Under the pieces are notes generated by a model. That model saw nothing but the letters and a program-made list of their open reading frames with translations, had not been told where the DNA came from and searched no databases. DNA of 64,000 nt from Rhodovarius lipocyclicus (GTDB lineage: Bacteria; Pseudomonadota; Alphaproteobacteria; Acetobacterales; Acetobacteraceae), in contig NZ_JAAABL010000007.1 of assembly GCF_009900765.1 (NCBI RefSeq), positions 62,001 through 126,000 on the forward strand, in the 5' to 3' direction. A program made the position numbers and the translations under genes. Positions 16,367 to 25,229 of the stretch are shown here, in pieces. Numbering within the stretch: position 1 is the stretch's first letter; each line of letters opens with the position of its first letter.

Positions 16367-17350
16367 TCAAAGGGGGTTGTGGCAAGCGGCGCGATGCGGC
16401 GCGGAAGGCGGCATCAGCAGGGGTTCGCTCTGCGCGCACACCGGCAGGGCGGCCGCGCAGCGCGGGTGGAAGGGGCAGCCCGTGGGGCGGCGCATGGCGC
16501 TCGGCACCTCCCCCTGCAGCACGATGCGGTCCTGCGCGGCGCCAGGGCTCGGCACCGGGATCGCGCTGAGCAGGGCCCGCGTGTAGTGGTGCCGGGGGCG
16601 GGTGAAGATGTCGTCCACCGGCCCGATCTCGACCAGCTTGCCCAGATACATCACCGCCACATGGGTGCTGATGTAGCGGACCGAGCTGAGGTCGTGGGAG
16701 ATGTAGAGATAGGCGAGGCCCAGCCTGTCCTGCAGCTCCGCCAGCAGGTTCAGGATCTGCGCGCGCACCGAGACATCGAGCGAAGACACCGGCTCATCCA
16801 GGATCAGCAGGCGGGGCTCGATGGCCAGCGCGCGCGCGATGCCCACGCGCTGGCGCTGGCCGCCGCTGAATTCGTGCGGATAGCGCCAGGCATGATGAGG
16901 TTCGAGGCCCACCATCCGCAGCAACTCGCCGATGCGGGCGTCCCATGTCTCCGGCGCCTCGGGCCGGTGCACGCGCAGCGGTTCCTTCAGCGTCTCCCCG
17001 ATCGTCCAGCGCGGGTTCAGCGACAGGTACGGGTCCTGGAACACGTATTGCAGGGAACGGCGGATCGCGAGAATGCGCGCCCGGTCCCCGCCGCGGAACA
17101 CCGGCACGATGTCCTCCCCCTGGAAGCGCACCGCGCCGTCCGAGGGCTCGACCAGGTTCAGGATGGAGCGCGCGGTGGTGGTCTTGCCGCAGCCGGATTC
17201 GCCCACCAGGCCCAGCGTCTCGCCCTCGGCCACGCTGAAGGAGACGCCATCGACCGCGCGGATCTCCGTCTGCTTGCTGGCGCGGAACAGGCGGCGTTCC
17301 AGGACAGGGTAGTATTTCGACAGCCCGTCGACTTCCAGCAGCGCGCTCAT
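16367..17350 (-). CDS. ABC transporter ATP-binding protein (DppF/OppF-like)
   Basis: A 327-residue ATPase of a peptide/opine/nickel-type importer. Walker A is [12 protein letters not shown] near residue 50, the signature is [15 protein letters not shown] near 156, Walker B is [14 protein letters not shown] near 178, and the C-terminal oligopeptide-ABC extension contains the cysteine cluster [17 protein letters not shown] at 17350 overlaps the stop of the DppD-like gene (ATGA). It energises import through the two permeases of the same operon. The gene is followed after 13 bases by the binding protein. Confidence 0.94.
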   Translation of the reverse strand: MSALLEVDGLSKYYPVLERRLFRASKQTEIRAVDGVSFSVAEGETLGLVGESGCGKTTTARSILNLVEPSDGAVRFQGEDIVPVFRGGDRARILAIRRSLQYVFQDPYLSLNPRWTIGETLKEPLRVHRPEAPETWDARIGELLRMVGLEPHHAWRYPHEFSGGQRQRVGIARALAIEPRLLILDEPVSSLDVSVRAQILNLLAELQDRLGLAYLYISHDLSSVRYISTHVAVMYLGKLVEIGPVDDIFTRPRHHYTRALLSAIPVPSPGAAQDRIVLQGEVPSAMRRPTGCPFHPRCAAALPVCAQSEPLLMPPSAPHRAACHNPL

Positions 17351-18390
17351 GCCGCGATCCCCTCGCTGCCGCGCTTCAGGCAACTGACGGTGTGGCCCGG
17401 GCCGACCGGGGTTTCGAGCGGCAGCAGCCGGCGGCACTCGGGGGCTGCCTCCGGGCAGCGGTCATGGAAGCGGCAGCCCGGGGGCGGGTTCAGCAGGTTG
17501 GGCGGGCGGCCGGCGATGGTCGGCAGCGGCCGGCGCGCGGCCCCGGTATAGGAATGGTCGATGCGCGGCATGCTTTCCAGCAGCGCGCGGGTATAGGGGT
17601 GTCGCGGCGCGTTGAAGATGGTCGCGGCATCCGCGCTCTCGCACACCCGGCCGGCGTACATCACGGTGATCCGGCTCGCCATGCGCGCCACCACCCCCAT
17701 GTCGTGGGTGACCAGCACCATGGACATGCGGAAACGCTTCTGCAGGTCCGCCAGCAGTTCCAGGATCTGCGCCTGGATGGTCACGTCCAGCGCCGTCGTC
17801 GGCTCATCCGCCAGCACCAGCGACGGGTTGCACAGCAGGGCCCGCGCGATGCCCACGCGCTGCTTCATGCCGCCCGACAGCTCATGCGGGAATTGCCGCA
17901 GCCGGGCGCCGGGGTCGGAGATGCCGACCAGCCCCAGCAGTTCCACGACGCGCGCATCGGCCTCGGCCCGGCTCGCCTTCTCGTGCCACATCAGGATCTC
18001 GCCCAGCTGCGCGCCGATGGAATAGATCGGGTTCAGCGAGGTGGCGGGGTTCTGGAAGATCATGGCGATGCGGCGCCCGCGCAGGGCGGCCATCTCGGCG
18101 GGTTTCTTGGCCAGCAGGTCCTGGCCTTCGAACAGGATCTGGCCGCCGGCCATGCGCGCGGGCGGCGGCACCAGCCGCAGCGTGGCCAGGCTGGAGACGG
18201 TCTTGCCCGAGCCGGACTCCCCCACGATGCCCAGCGTCTCGGCCGGGTTCACGTGATAGTCCACACCATCCACCGCGCGCACCACACCCTCACGCGTGTG
18301 GAAATGCACACGCAGGTCGCGCACCTGCAGCAGGGGGGCGGGGGCGGCCACCACCGGCGGGCTACTGGCGGGTGCGAGGGTTGAAAGCAT
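17347..18390 (-). CDS. ABC transporter ATP-binding protein (DppD/OppD-like)
   Basis: A 347-residue ATPase partner of the DppF-like subunit. Walker A is GESGSGKTVSSL near residue 57, the signature is [15 protein letters not shown] near 168, Walker B is LVLADEPTTALDVT near 188, and the C-terminal cysteine-rich extension CRFHDRCPEAAPEC is typical of oligopeptide ABC ATPases. Its 5' end overlaps the 3' end of the permease gene by 29 bases, and its stop overlaps the next ATPase start, so the operon is translationally tight. Confidence 0.94.
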   Translation of the reverse strand: MLSTLAPASSPPVVAAPAPLLQVRDLRVHFHTREGVVRAVDGVDYHVNPAETLGIVGESGSGKTVSSLATLRLVPPPARMAGGQILFEGQDLLAKKPAEMAALRGRRIAMIFQNPATSLNPIYSIGAQLGEILMWHEKASRAEADARVVELLGLVGISDPGARLRQFPHELSGGMKQRVGIARALLCNPSLVLADEPTTALDVTIQAQILELLADLQKRFRMSMVLVTHDMGVVARMASRITVMYAGRVCESADAATIFNAPRHPYTRALLESMPRIDHSYTGAARRPLPTIAGRPPNLLNPPPGCRFHDRCPEAAPECRRLLPLETPVGPGHTVSCLKRGSEGIAA

Positions 18391-19294
18391 CGGTCAGTCC
18401 ATCCGCCAGCAGGTTGAACCCAAGCACCGTCACGAACAGCGCGGCCCCGGGCGACAGCACGGCCCAGGGGGCCACTTTCAGCGCCTCGTAGTTGAAATAC
18501 AGCGACTGGCCCCAGGAGACGGCGCGGGGGTCGCCGAAGCCCAGGAAGCTGACCATCGTCTCGGCCAGGATCGCCCCGCCGATGCCGAGTGCCACCAGCA
18601 CGATCAGCGGCGGCATGGCGTTGGGCAGGATGTGGCGCAGCAGGATGTCCCGGCGGGAGGAACCGATGCAGTGCGCGGCCTCCACGAATTCGGAGTTGCG
18701 CAGGCGCAGGAATTCCGCGCGGGCCATGCGGGCGATGGGCGGCCATTCGAAGCAGCCCAGCAGCACGATGATGGTCATCAGGTTGAGGTTGGGGATGTCC
18801 TCCAGCCAGGTGCCCACCACCACGATGCCGAACAGCCGCACCACGGCCAGGATCACGACGAAGACGGGGATGACCATGAAGAATTCGGCGAAGCGCATCA
18901 GCAGCTCATCCACCATGCCGCCGGCATAGCCCGCGATGCCGCCGATGATGACGCCGATGACGGAGGCGATGATCATGGCCCCCAGCCCGACCGCGAGCGC
19001 CGTGCGCGCGCCGTAGATCATGCGGGTGAACACGTCGTAGCCGTTGCGGTCGGTGCCCAGCCAATGCAGGGCGCTGGGCGCGCGCCGGGCGGCGCCGCGC
19101 AGCATGGCCGAGGTGTCGTCCGGCGCGAAGGGCGCGGCGAAGGGAGCCAGCAGCGCCACCAGCACCACCAGCGTGACCATGGCCAGCCCGATCAGTCCCG
19201 CGCGGTTGCGCCGGAACCGGTACCAGGATTGCCGCCAGATGCCCGGGGCGCGCTGCCGGGGGGCCGCGATGGCCGGAAGGGTCGCGTCGCTCAT
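18362..19294 (-). CDS. ABC transporter permease (DppC-like)
   Basis: A 310-residue inner-membrane permease. It has an N-terminal cytoplasmic segment with the OppC-type RFRRNRAGLIGL, then about six hydrophobic helices; the EAA loop is EAAHCIGSSRRDILLRHILPN, which docks the ATPases. ATG at 19294 lies 5 bases after the upstream permease stop; longer frames upstream are an overlap with that gene. Together with the DppB-like subunit it forms the transmembrane channel. Confidence 0.93.
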   Translation of the reverse strand: MSDATLPAIAAPRQRAPGIWRQSWYRFRRNRAGLIGLAMVTLVVLVALLAPFAAPFAPDDTSAMLRGAARRAPSALHWLGTDRNGYDVFTRMIYGARTALAVGLGAMIIASVIGVIIGGIAGYAGGMVDELLMRFAEFFMVIPVFVVILAVVRLFGIVVVGTWLEDIPNLNLMTIIVLLGCFEWPPIARMARAEFLRLRNSEFVEAAHCIGSSRRDILLRHILPNAMPPLIVLVALGIGGAILAETMVSFLGFGDPRAVSWGQSLYFNYEALKVAPWAVLSPGAALFVTVLGFNLLADGLTDAFNPRTRQ

Positions 19295-19299
19295 GTGCT

Positions 19300-20268
19300 T
19301 CAGCCCAGCCTGATACGCGGGTCGATCGCCACATAGGCGATGTCGGTCAGCAGGGTCGCCGTGACCAGCATGACGGTGATGACCATCGTGGCCCCCATGA
19401 TGAGCGGGTAGTCGAGCTGCTGGATCGCCATGATGTACAGCGCGCCGAGGCCCGGCCAAGTGAACACGGTTTCCGTCACCGGCGCGGTGCCCAGCATCAG
19501 CCCGAACAGGATGCCGAGGTAGGTGAGCACCGGGATGAAGGCATTGCGCAGGGCATGGCCGAACACCACCCGGCGTTCCGGCAGGCCGGAGGCGCGGGCA
19601 GCGGTGATGAAATCCTGCCGCAGCACGTCCACCAGCGAGGATCGCAGCAGCAGCGTCAGCGTCGCGCAGTTGAAGAACACCAGCATGCCGACCGGCAGCA
19701 CCATGTGCCACAGCGCGTCCGCCACATCGCTGCCCCACAGCGGGTTGCGGGTGGAATAGGCGCCATAGCTGGGCAGGATACCGAGCGAATAGGAGAAGAT
19801 CAGGATCAGGACGATGCCGAGCAGGAAGCCCGGCATGGAATGCCCGACCATGGCCGAGGCGATGACGCCGAAATCCACCCGGCTGTACTGCCGCGTGGCC
19901 GCCAGCACCGAGATCAGCACCGACACCAGCAGCGCGATCAGGATGGCCGGCACCTGGATCTTCAGCGTCTCCAGCCCATAGGTCACGAGCATCTCGGAGA
20001 CGGGCAGGTTGTAGATGATGGAGGTGCCGAAATCGAGGCGCAGCAGCGCCCAGATCCAGGTGAAGTACCTGTCCGTCACGCTGCCGTTCAGGCCGTAGTA
20101 TTCGGTCACGGCCTGGATCATTTCCTCGGTGATGCCGGGCCGTTCGGCCAGCAGCACCTCCACCGGGTTGCCGATGGCGTTGATCATCGCGAACAGGATG
20201 ACGCTGACGCCGAGGATGAGGCAGAGCGAGAAGATCAGGCGTCTCGCGATATAGCGGGCGGTCCCCAT
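19300..20268 (-). CDS. ABC transporter permease (DppB-like)
   Basis: A 322-residue inner-membrane permease and the first gene of the operon. The N-terminus YIARRLIFSLCLILGVSV is the usual first helix of DppB proteins, and the EAA loop reads AARASGLPERRVVFGHALRN near residue 222. Helices continue to the typical end DIAYVAIDPRIRLG. ATG at 20268 follows GGGAGAAACC. It diverges from a LysR gene across a 308-base control region, so that regulator may control this operon. Confidence 0.93.
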   Translation of the reverse strand: MGTARYIARRLIFSLCLILGVSVILFAMINAIGNPVEVLLAERPGITEEMIQAVTEYYGLNGSVTDRYFTWIWALLRLDFGTSIIYNLPVSEMLVTYGLETLKIQVPAILIALLVSVLISVLAATRQYSRVDFGVIASAMVGHSMPGFLLGIVLILIFSYSLGILPSYGAYSTRNPLWGSDVADALWHMVLPVGMLVFFNCATLTLLLRSSLVDVLRQDFITAARASGLPERRVVFGHALRNAFIPVLTYLGILFGLMLGTAPVTETVFTWPGLGALYIMAIQQLDYPLIMGATMVITVMLVTATLLTDIAYVAIDPRIRLG

Positions 20269-20358
20269 GGTTTCTCCCGGAAGGCGGCGACCATTGTGGA
20301 TCGGAGCCGCCGCCGCCCCCTCGCTCTCACCCTCGGGGACGGCGGCATGCTCCTGGAA

Positions 20359-20378
20359 CGGGGCGTGGTTACGCCCCG
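20359..20378. promoter_or_regulatory. Perfect inverted repeat in divergent control region
   Basis: CGGGGCGT and ACGCCCCG are perfectly complementary around the loop GGTT. It could be an operator or an RNA hairpin in either leader. No T-tract follows, which argues against a simple terminator. Confidence 0.45.
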
Positions 20379-20389
20379 CCCGAAGCGGT

Positions 20390-20413
20390 GCCCCCAGGGG
20401 CGCCCCCAGGGGC
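20390..20413. repeat. Tandem 12-base palindromic repeat
   Basis: GCCCCCAGGGGC occurs twice back to back without a mismatch, and each unit is itself nearly self-complementary. It sits 11 bases after the 8-bp hairpin, between divergent genes. It may be a regulator site or slipped-strand repeat. Confidence 0.6.
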
Positions 20414-20576
20414 GGTCATGTCGGTGTCGGGCGTCAGCCTCGAACGGATTTCCAGATGCAGCACGTCAGCAACTCCCCCACGGAGTGTGCCGCGACCTCA
20501 AGCATTCTTCCCTGCCGCACCGGTTGGCCCGGTTGCGCTGGATCAAACCGTGCGGCATGAAACCGAGGGGGGTCAA

Positions 20577-21536
20577 ATGCTGTTTTCACCCGTCTTCATG
20601 TCATTATATTATGAAGCGATGGCCCGCCGAATCACCCAGCGCCAGATCGAGGCTTTCCGCGGCGTGATGCTGCGCGGCTCGATCTCCGGCGCCGCCGAGA
20701 TGCTGGGCCTGACCCAGCCCGCCGTCAGCCGCCTGATGCGCGACCTGCAGGAGGTGCTGAAGCTGCGCCTGTTCGAGCCGCGCGGCACCGGCATCGTGCC
20801 CAACGCGGAGGCCAACCTGCTGTATGAGGAGGTCCAGCGCAGTTTCCTGGGCCTGGACCGCATCGAGCACACGGCCCAGGAGATCAAGCGCGCCCGGCGC
20901 GGCAACCTGCGCATCATCGCCATGGCGGGGCCGGCCCACGGCATCCTGCCGCGGCTGGTCGCGCGCTTCCTCGACGAACACCCAGACACCTTCGTGGCCC
21001 TGCACAACCACATCGCGCCCACGGTGCTGGAGCGCGTGGCGATGCGGCAATACGACCTGGGCATCGCCTATGCGCCGCTCGACTATCCGGGGGTGGATAT
21101 CGAGGTGCTGCCACAGCTGGACGCGGTGTGCGTGCTGCCGGCCAACCACCCGCTGGCGGCCAAGCGCGTGATCCGGCCGGAGGATCTGCACGAGCAGAAG
21201 CTGGTGAACCACGGCGCCGGCAGCCACATCACGGTGAAGCTGGATGCGATGCTGCGCCTGGCCGGCGCCGTGGCGCGGGAGGTGGCGGAATCCACCTCCG
21301 CCGAGGCGATGTGCCGGCTGGTCGGCCAGGGTGTGGGCATCGCCCTGCTGGACCCCTTCACCGTCACGGCGGTGCGCGATCCCGCCATCGCGCTGCGCCG
21401 TTTCGAGCCGCGCATCGACTACCCGGCGACCCTGGCCTTTCCCTCCGGCCAGCCGCGTTCGCGCGCGGTGGAGGAATTCACCGCCATGCTGCGGGCGGAG
21501 GCAACGATGGAACGGCTGCTGCCCGGGCTGACCTAG
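20577..21536 (+). CDS. LysR family transcriptional regulator
   Basis: A 319-residue regulator. The N-terminal winged helix-turn-helix reads RQIEAFRGVMLRGSISGAAEMLGLTQPAVSRLMRDLQ (key parts SISGAAEML and TQPAVSRLM), followed by the linker and a periplasmic-binding-like effector domain (PRLVARFLDEHPDTFVAL onwards). ATG at 20577 has the better ribosome site (GAGGGGGG); an ATG at 20619 would start directly at MARRITQRQ, which is closer to typical LysR length, so the start is not certain. It diverges from the ABC operon and precedes two flavin monooxygenases, and probably controls one or both. Confidence 0.92.
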   Translation: MLFSPVFMSLYYEAMARRITQRQIEAFRGVMLRGSISGAAEMLGLTQPAVSRLMRDLQEVLKLRLFEPRGTGIVPNAEANLLYEEVQRSFLGLDRIEHTAQEIKRARRGNLRIIAMAGPAHGILPRLVARFLDEHPDTFVALHNHIAPTVLERVAMRQYDLGIAYAPLDYPGVDIEVLPQLDAVCVLPANHPLAAKRVIRPEDLHEQKLVNHGAGSHITVKLDAMLRLAGAVAREVAESTSAEAMCRLVGQGVGIALLDPFTVTAVRDPAIALRRFEPRIDYPATLAFPSGQPRSRAVEEFTAMLRAEATMERLLPGLT

Positions 21537-21688
21537 GGTCGCTGTCCGCCTTCATACGTTTTCGTTTTGATAGGCCTTGCGCGCCCCTGCGGGCCTGTGC
21601 ATGCTGGCGCTCTCACCCTCTGGCTGCCTCGCGGCCATCGCATTCCGGCAATTGCAAGCGGCGCCCGGCGCGCCTTGAGGATGTGGGA

Positions 21689-23047
21689 ATGGCTCGGCAA
21701 GGAATGATGAAGCTCGGCATGTCGATGCGCGGGCTCGGCTACCACCCCGCCGCCTGGCGGCACCCAGATGTGCCCTCGGACGGCACGCTGCGCTTCGAGC
21801 ATTACGCGCACAACGCGAAGATGGCCGAACAGGGCCTGTTCGACATGATCTTCTTCGCCGACGGCATCGGCCTGCGCGAACGCGATGAGCCGCGCGGCTC
21901 GCTGGCGCGCTCGGGCTATGAGCTGGTGGAGATGGAGCCGCTGACGCTGCTGCCGGCGCTGTCGGTGCTGACGAAGCACATCGGCCTGGTGACCACGGCC
22001 AGCACCACCTACAACGAGCCCTATCACATCGCCCGCAAATTCGCGACGCTGGACCTGATCAGCGGCGGGCGCGCGGGGTGGAACATCGTCACCTCCTGGT
22101 CCGAGGCGGAAGCCAAGAATTTTTCGCGCGAGGAGCACCTCGAATACGACCTGCGCTACGAACGCGCAGCCGAATTCGTCGAGGTGGTGAAGGGGCTGTG
22201 GGATTGCTGGGAACCCGACGCCTTCGTCTACGACAAGCAGAGCGGCCTGTTCTACGACGAAAGCCGCATGCATCTGCTGAACCATCGGGGCAAGCACTTC
22301 CAGGTGCGCGGGCCACTGAACGTGGCGGGCATGCCGCAGGGCCGGCCCATCCTGGTGCAGGCCGGTGCCTCCGAACCCGGGCGCGAGATCGCGGCCGCCA
22401 CCGCCGATGTGGTCTATGCGGCGGCCGATTCCGTCAGCGCCGCCAAGGCCTATTACGACGACGTGAAGGGCCGCATGGCCAAGTATGGCCGCGACTGGGA
22501 TGAGCTGAAGATCATGCCCGGCGTGCGCACCATCGTGGGCGCCACCCGGGCCGAGGCCCAGGCCAAGTTCGACCGGCTGCAGGAACTGACGGACCCGCTG
22601 GTGGGCCTCGCCCGCGTCTATGCGGCCCTCGGCGACCTGTCGGGCTTCGACATCGACGGCCCGGTGCCCGAACCTCAGCGCGAGGCCCAGGTGAGGAGTG
22701 CCACCGAGCGCGTGATGAAGCGCGCCCGCGACGGCAACCTGACCATCCGCCAGCTGTACCAGCAGATCGTGGGCGGCGGCTTCTACCTGATCGGCACCGC
22801 CAGCGACATCGTGGACGGCATGCAGGAATGGTACGAGGCCGAGGCCTGCGACGGCTTCAACGTGCTGCCGCCCTATCTGCCCGGCTGCTGCGACGATTTC
22901 GTGGAGCACATCACCCCGGAGCTTCAGCGGCGCGGCCTGTTCCGCAAGGCTTACGAGGGCGCTACGCTGCGCGAGAATCTGGGGCTGAAGACGCCCGTGA
23001 ACCGCTGGGCGGCCGAACGCGCCGCCCGGTCAGCCGCCGCGGAGTAA
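21689..23047 (+). CDS. LLM class flavin-dependent monooxygenase (NtaA/SnaA/DszA type)
   Basis: A 452-residue flavin monooxygenase using FMNH2 and oxygen to attack C-N or C-S bonds. Motifs: FFADGIGL near residue 55, ASTTYNEPYHIARKFA near 107, GWNIVTSWSE near 134, VQAGASEPGREIAA near 226. The sequence is close to the gene at 13236-14567, so the two are recent paralogues on either side of the ABC operon. ATG at 21689 was chosen because GAGG precedes it at fair distance. The stop is 5 bases before the TTG start of the next monooxygenase. Confidence 0.92.
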   Translation: MARQGMMKLGMSMRGLGYHPAAWRHPDVPSDGTLRFEHYAHNAKMAEQGLFDMIFFADGIGLRERDEPRGSLARSGYELVEMEPLTLLPALSVLTKHIGLVTTASTTYNEPYHIARKFATLDLISGGRAGWNIVTSWSEAEAKNFSREEHLEYDLRYERAAEFVEVVKGLWDCWEPDAFVYDKQSGLFYDESRMHLLNHRGKHFQVRGPLNVAGMPQGRPILVQAGASEPGREIAAATADVVYAAADSVSAAKAYYDDVKGRMAKYGRDWDELKIMPGVRTIVGATRAEAQAKFDRLQELTDPLVGLARVYAALGDLSGFDIDGPVPEPQREAQVRSATERVMKRARDGNLTIRQLYQQIVGGGFYLIGTASDIVDGMQEWYEAEACDGFNVLPPYLPGCCDDFVEHITPELQRRGLFRKAYEGATLRENLGLKTPVNRWAAERAARSAAAE

Positions 23048-23052
23048 TCGCA

Positions 23053-24402
23053 TTGACCAGTCGCACCATGAAGCTCGGCCTGAACCTGGTGGCCAATGGC
23101 GCGCATGGCGGCGGCTGGCGCATGCCCGACGCGCTGCTGGGCGCGGCCATGGATATCGGCATGTGGAAGACGCTGGCCAGGGAGGCCGAGCGCGCCAAGT
23201 TCCACATGATGTTCTGGGCCGACGGCATGGCGGTGCGCAGCTCCGCCAAGGACAACGCCCAGCTCAGCTACGACAGCCGGATCGACGTGTTCGAGCCGAT
23301 GACCCTGCTCTCGGCGCTTTCGGCCGTGACGGAGCACATGGGCTACATCGCCACCGTCTCCACCACCTATTACGAGCCCTTCACGGTGGCGCGGCTGTTC
23401 GCCTCGCTGGACCACATCACCGAGGGCCGGGTGGGCTGGAATGTCGTGACCTCCTGGTCGGAGCAGGAGGCGCTGAACTACAACCGCGACAAGCACATGG
23501 AGCACGGCGCGCGCTATCGCCGGGCGCAGGAATTCGTCGATGTCGTGTTCGGGCTGTGGGACAGCTACGAGGACGACGCCTTCATCCGCAACCAGGCGAC
23601 GGGGCAGTATTTCGACCCCGCGAAGATCCATGTGCCCGACCACCGGGGCGAGCATTTCAAGGTGCGCGGGCCGCTGAACGCGCGCCGGCCGATCCAGGGC
23701 TATCCGGTCATCGTGCAGGCGGGGTCGTCCGGGCCGGGGCAGGATCTGGCGGGGCGCATCGCCGAACTCGTCTACACGATGCAGAAATCCCTGCCCGAGG
23801 CCCAGGCCTTCTACGCCGGCGTGAAGGAGAAGGTGGCGGCGCAGGGCCGCTCGCCCGACCATGCGCTGATCATGCCCGGCGTCATGCCCATCATGGCCGA
23901 CACCATGCAGGAAGCCCGCGACCTGAACGAGCGGTTGCAGGAACTGATCCACCCGCAGCTGGGGCTGGCGGCGCTGTATCCCTCCTTCGGGGATCTCAGC
24001 GGCTATGACCTCGACGCGCCGGTGCCGCAGATGCTGGCGGACACCAACAGCCTGAAAAGCGAGCACGCCAAGCTGGCGCGGAACCTGGCCGCCAACCAGG
24101 GGCTGACCATCCGCCAGCTGATCAACCAGCGCAGCGCCTCCGGCCACCATGTCATCGTCGGCACGCCCGAGAGCATCGCCGACGAGATGAGCGACTGGTT
24201 CCTGAACCGGGGCTGCGACGGCTGGAACATCCTGCCGCCCTATTTCCCCGGCCCGGTGCGCGACATCTTCGACAAGCTGATCCCCGCCTTGCAGCGGCGC
24301 GGCGTGTTCCACCGGGAGTATGAGGGCCGGACCCTGCGGGAAAACCTGGGCCTGCCGCGCCCCGAACACCCCGCGCGGCGCAAGGCCGCCGCGGCGGAAT
24401 AG
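23053..24402 (+). CDS. LLM class flavin-dependent monooxygenase, divergent paralogue
   Basis: A 449-residue member of the same group but more distant: FWADGMAV, VSTTYYEPFTVARLFAS, GWNVVTSWSE and VQAGSSGPGQDLAG occupy the usual positions. A TTG at 23053 is the preferred start because GGAG lies 8 bases upstream; an ATG at 23068 (MKLGLN) lacks a ribosome site. It follows its neighbour by 5 bases, so both are made together. The pair may act on different members of one compound class, or one may be an alternative-flavin partner. No flavin reductase gene is in the window. Confidence 0.9.
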   Translation: MTSRTMKLGLNLVANGAHGGGWRMPDALLGAAMDIGMWKTLAREAERAKFHMMFWADGMAVRSSAKDNAQLSYDSRIDVFEPMTLLSALSAVTEHMGYIATVSTTYYEPFTVARLFASLDHITEGRVGWNVVTSWSEQEALNYNRDKHMEHGARYRRAQEFVDVVFGLWDSYEDDAFIRNQATGQYFDPAKIHVPDHRGEHFKVRGPLNARRPIQGYPVIVQAGSSGPGQDLAGRIAELVYTMQKSLPEAQAFYAGVKEKVAAQGRSPDHALIMPGVMPIMADTMQEARDLNERLQELIHPQLGLAALYPSFGDLSGYDLDAPVPQMLADTNSLKSEHAKLARNLAANQGLTIRQLINQRSASGHHVIVGTPESIADEMSDWFLNRGCDGWNILPPYFPGPVRDIFDKLIPALQRRGVFHREYEGRTLRENLGLPRPEHPARRKAAAAE

Positions 24403-24407
24403 CCGCC

Positions 24408-25229
24408 TCAGAACCCGTAGAGCCGGGCCGGGTTCTCCACCAGCAGCTTCCGCAGCCCGGCCGCGTCGGCCATCAGCGGCAGCAGTTCCATCAGCCCCGC
24501 GTCATCCTCGATCAGGTGGCGCGGGTTGGAATGCGGATAGTCCGTGCCCCACACCACGCGGTCGGGTGCCGCCGCGATCAGCGCCCGGGCGAAGGGGATG
24601 GCGTCATGAAAAGGCGCGCCGGTGGCCGAGACCCGATCGCTGCCGGAGACCTTCACCCAGCAATTCTCCCGCTTCACCTGCTCCAGCAGGGCGCGGAAGG
24701 CGGGCTGGTCCAGCCCCTTCGCGGCATCGACGCGGCCCATATGGTCGATGACGAAGGGGATGGTCAGGCGGTCCAGCTCCTCCCGCAGCTCCAGCAGATC
24801 CGCGGAATCCAGGTGGATCTGCGCGTGCCAGCCCAGGGGGGCGATGCGCGCCACGGTGCGGCGGAAGAATGCCAGGTCCGGCCGCTTGCCCAGATGCCGC
24901 ACGAAGCCGAAGCGCACGCCCCGGATGCCGCCTTCATGCAGGCGGATCAGCGCTTTCTCGTCGAAGCTGTCGTCGATCAGCGCGATGCCGCGATAGCGCC
25001 CCTGGGAATGCGCGATGGCATCCAGCATCGCGCCATTGTCGGTGCCATAGACCACCGCCTGCACGATAACGGACCGCGCGATGCCCAGCCGCCGGTACAG
25101 CGCGGCCAGGTCGTCCTTCGTGCGCTCGGGCGGGGTGAAGGGCCGGTTTTCCGCGAAGGGAAAGCGCGCGACGGGGCCCCAGACATGGCAATGGGCGTCG
25201 CAGGTGTTTTCGGGCGGGATATAGGGCAT
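24408..25229 (-). CDS. Amidohydrolase, 2-pyrone-4,6-dicarboxylate hydrolase-like (LigI family)
   Basis: A 273-residue metal-dependent hydrolase of the amidohydrolase_2 group. It has the first metal motif CDAHCHVWGP near residue 10, VIDHMGR near 160 and WGTDYPHSNP near 228, as in 2-pyrone-4,6-dicarboxylate lactonase. It probably opens a lactone or pyrone ring in the cytoplasm. ATG at 25229 overlaps the stop of the Bug gene. Its neighbours, a carboxymuconolactone-decarboxylase-like protein and an SDR, fit an aromatic or lactone degradation route, but the substrate is not known. Confidence 0.9.
   Translation of the reverse strand: MPYIPPENTCDAHCHVWGPVARFPFAENRPFTPPERTKDDLAALYRRLGIARSVIVQAVVYGTDNGAMLDAIAHSQGRYRGIALIDDSFDEKALIRLHEGGIRGVRFGFVRHLGKRPDLAFFRRTVARIAPLGWHAQIHLDSADLLELREELDRLTIPFVIDHMGRVDAAKGLDQPAFRALLEQVKRENCWVKVSGSDRVSATGAPFHDAIPFARALIAAAPDRVVWGTDYPHSNPRHLIEDDAGLMELLPLMADAAGLRKLLVENPARLYGF

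Larger units (their letters stand above)
20269..20576. promoter_or_regulatory. Divergent control region between ABC operon and LysR gene
   Basis: No gene is seen in this 308-base stretch. It must carry the promoters of the minus-strand ABC operon and the plus-strand LysR gene. It contains a perfect 8-bp hairpin (20359-20378) and a 12-base palindromic tandem repeat (20390-20413). No clear -35/-10 pair was recognised. Confidence 0.6.

Noticed and set aside
20390-20413. Tandem repeat as a possible CRISPR array
   Set aside because: Only two adjacent 12-base units without spacers and no cas genes.
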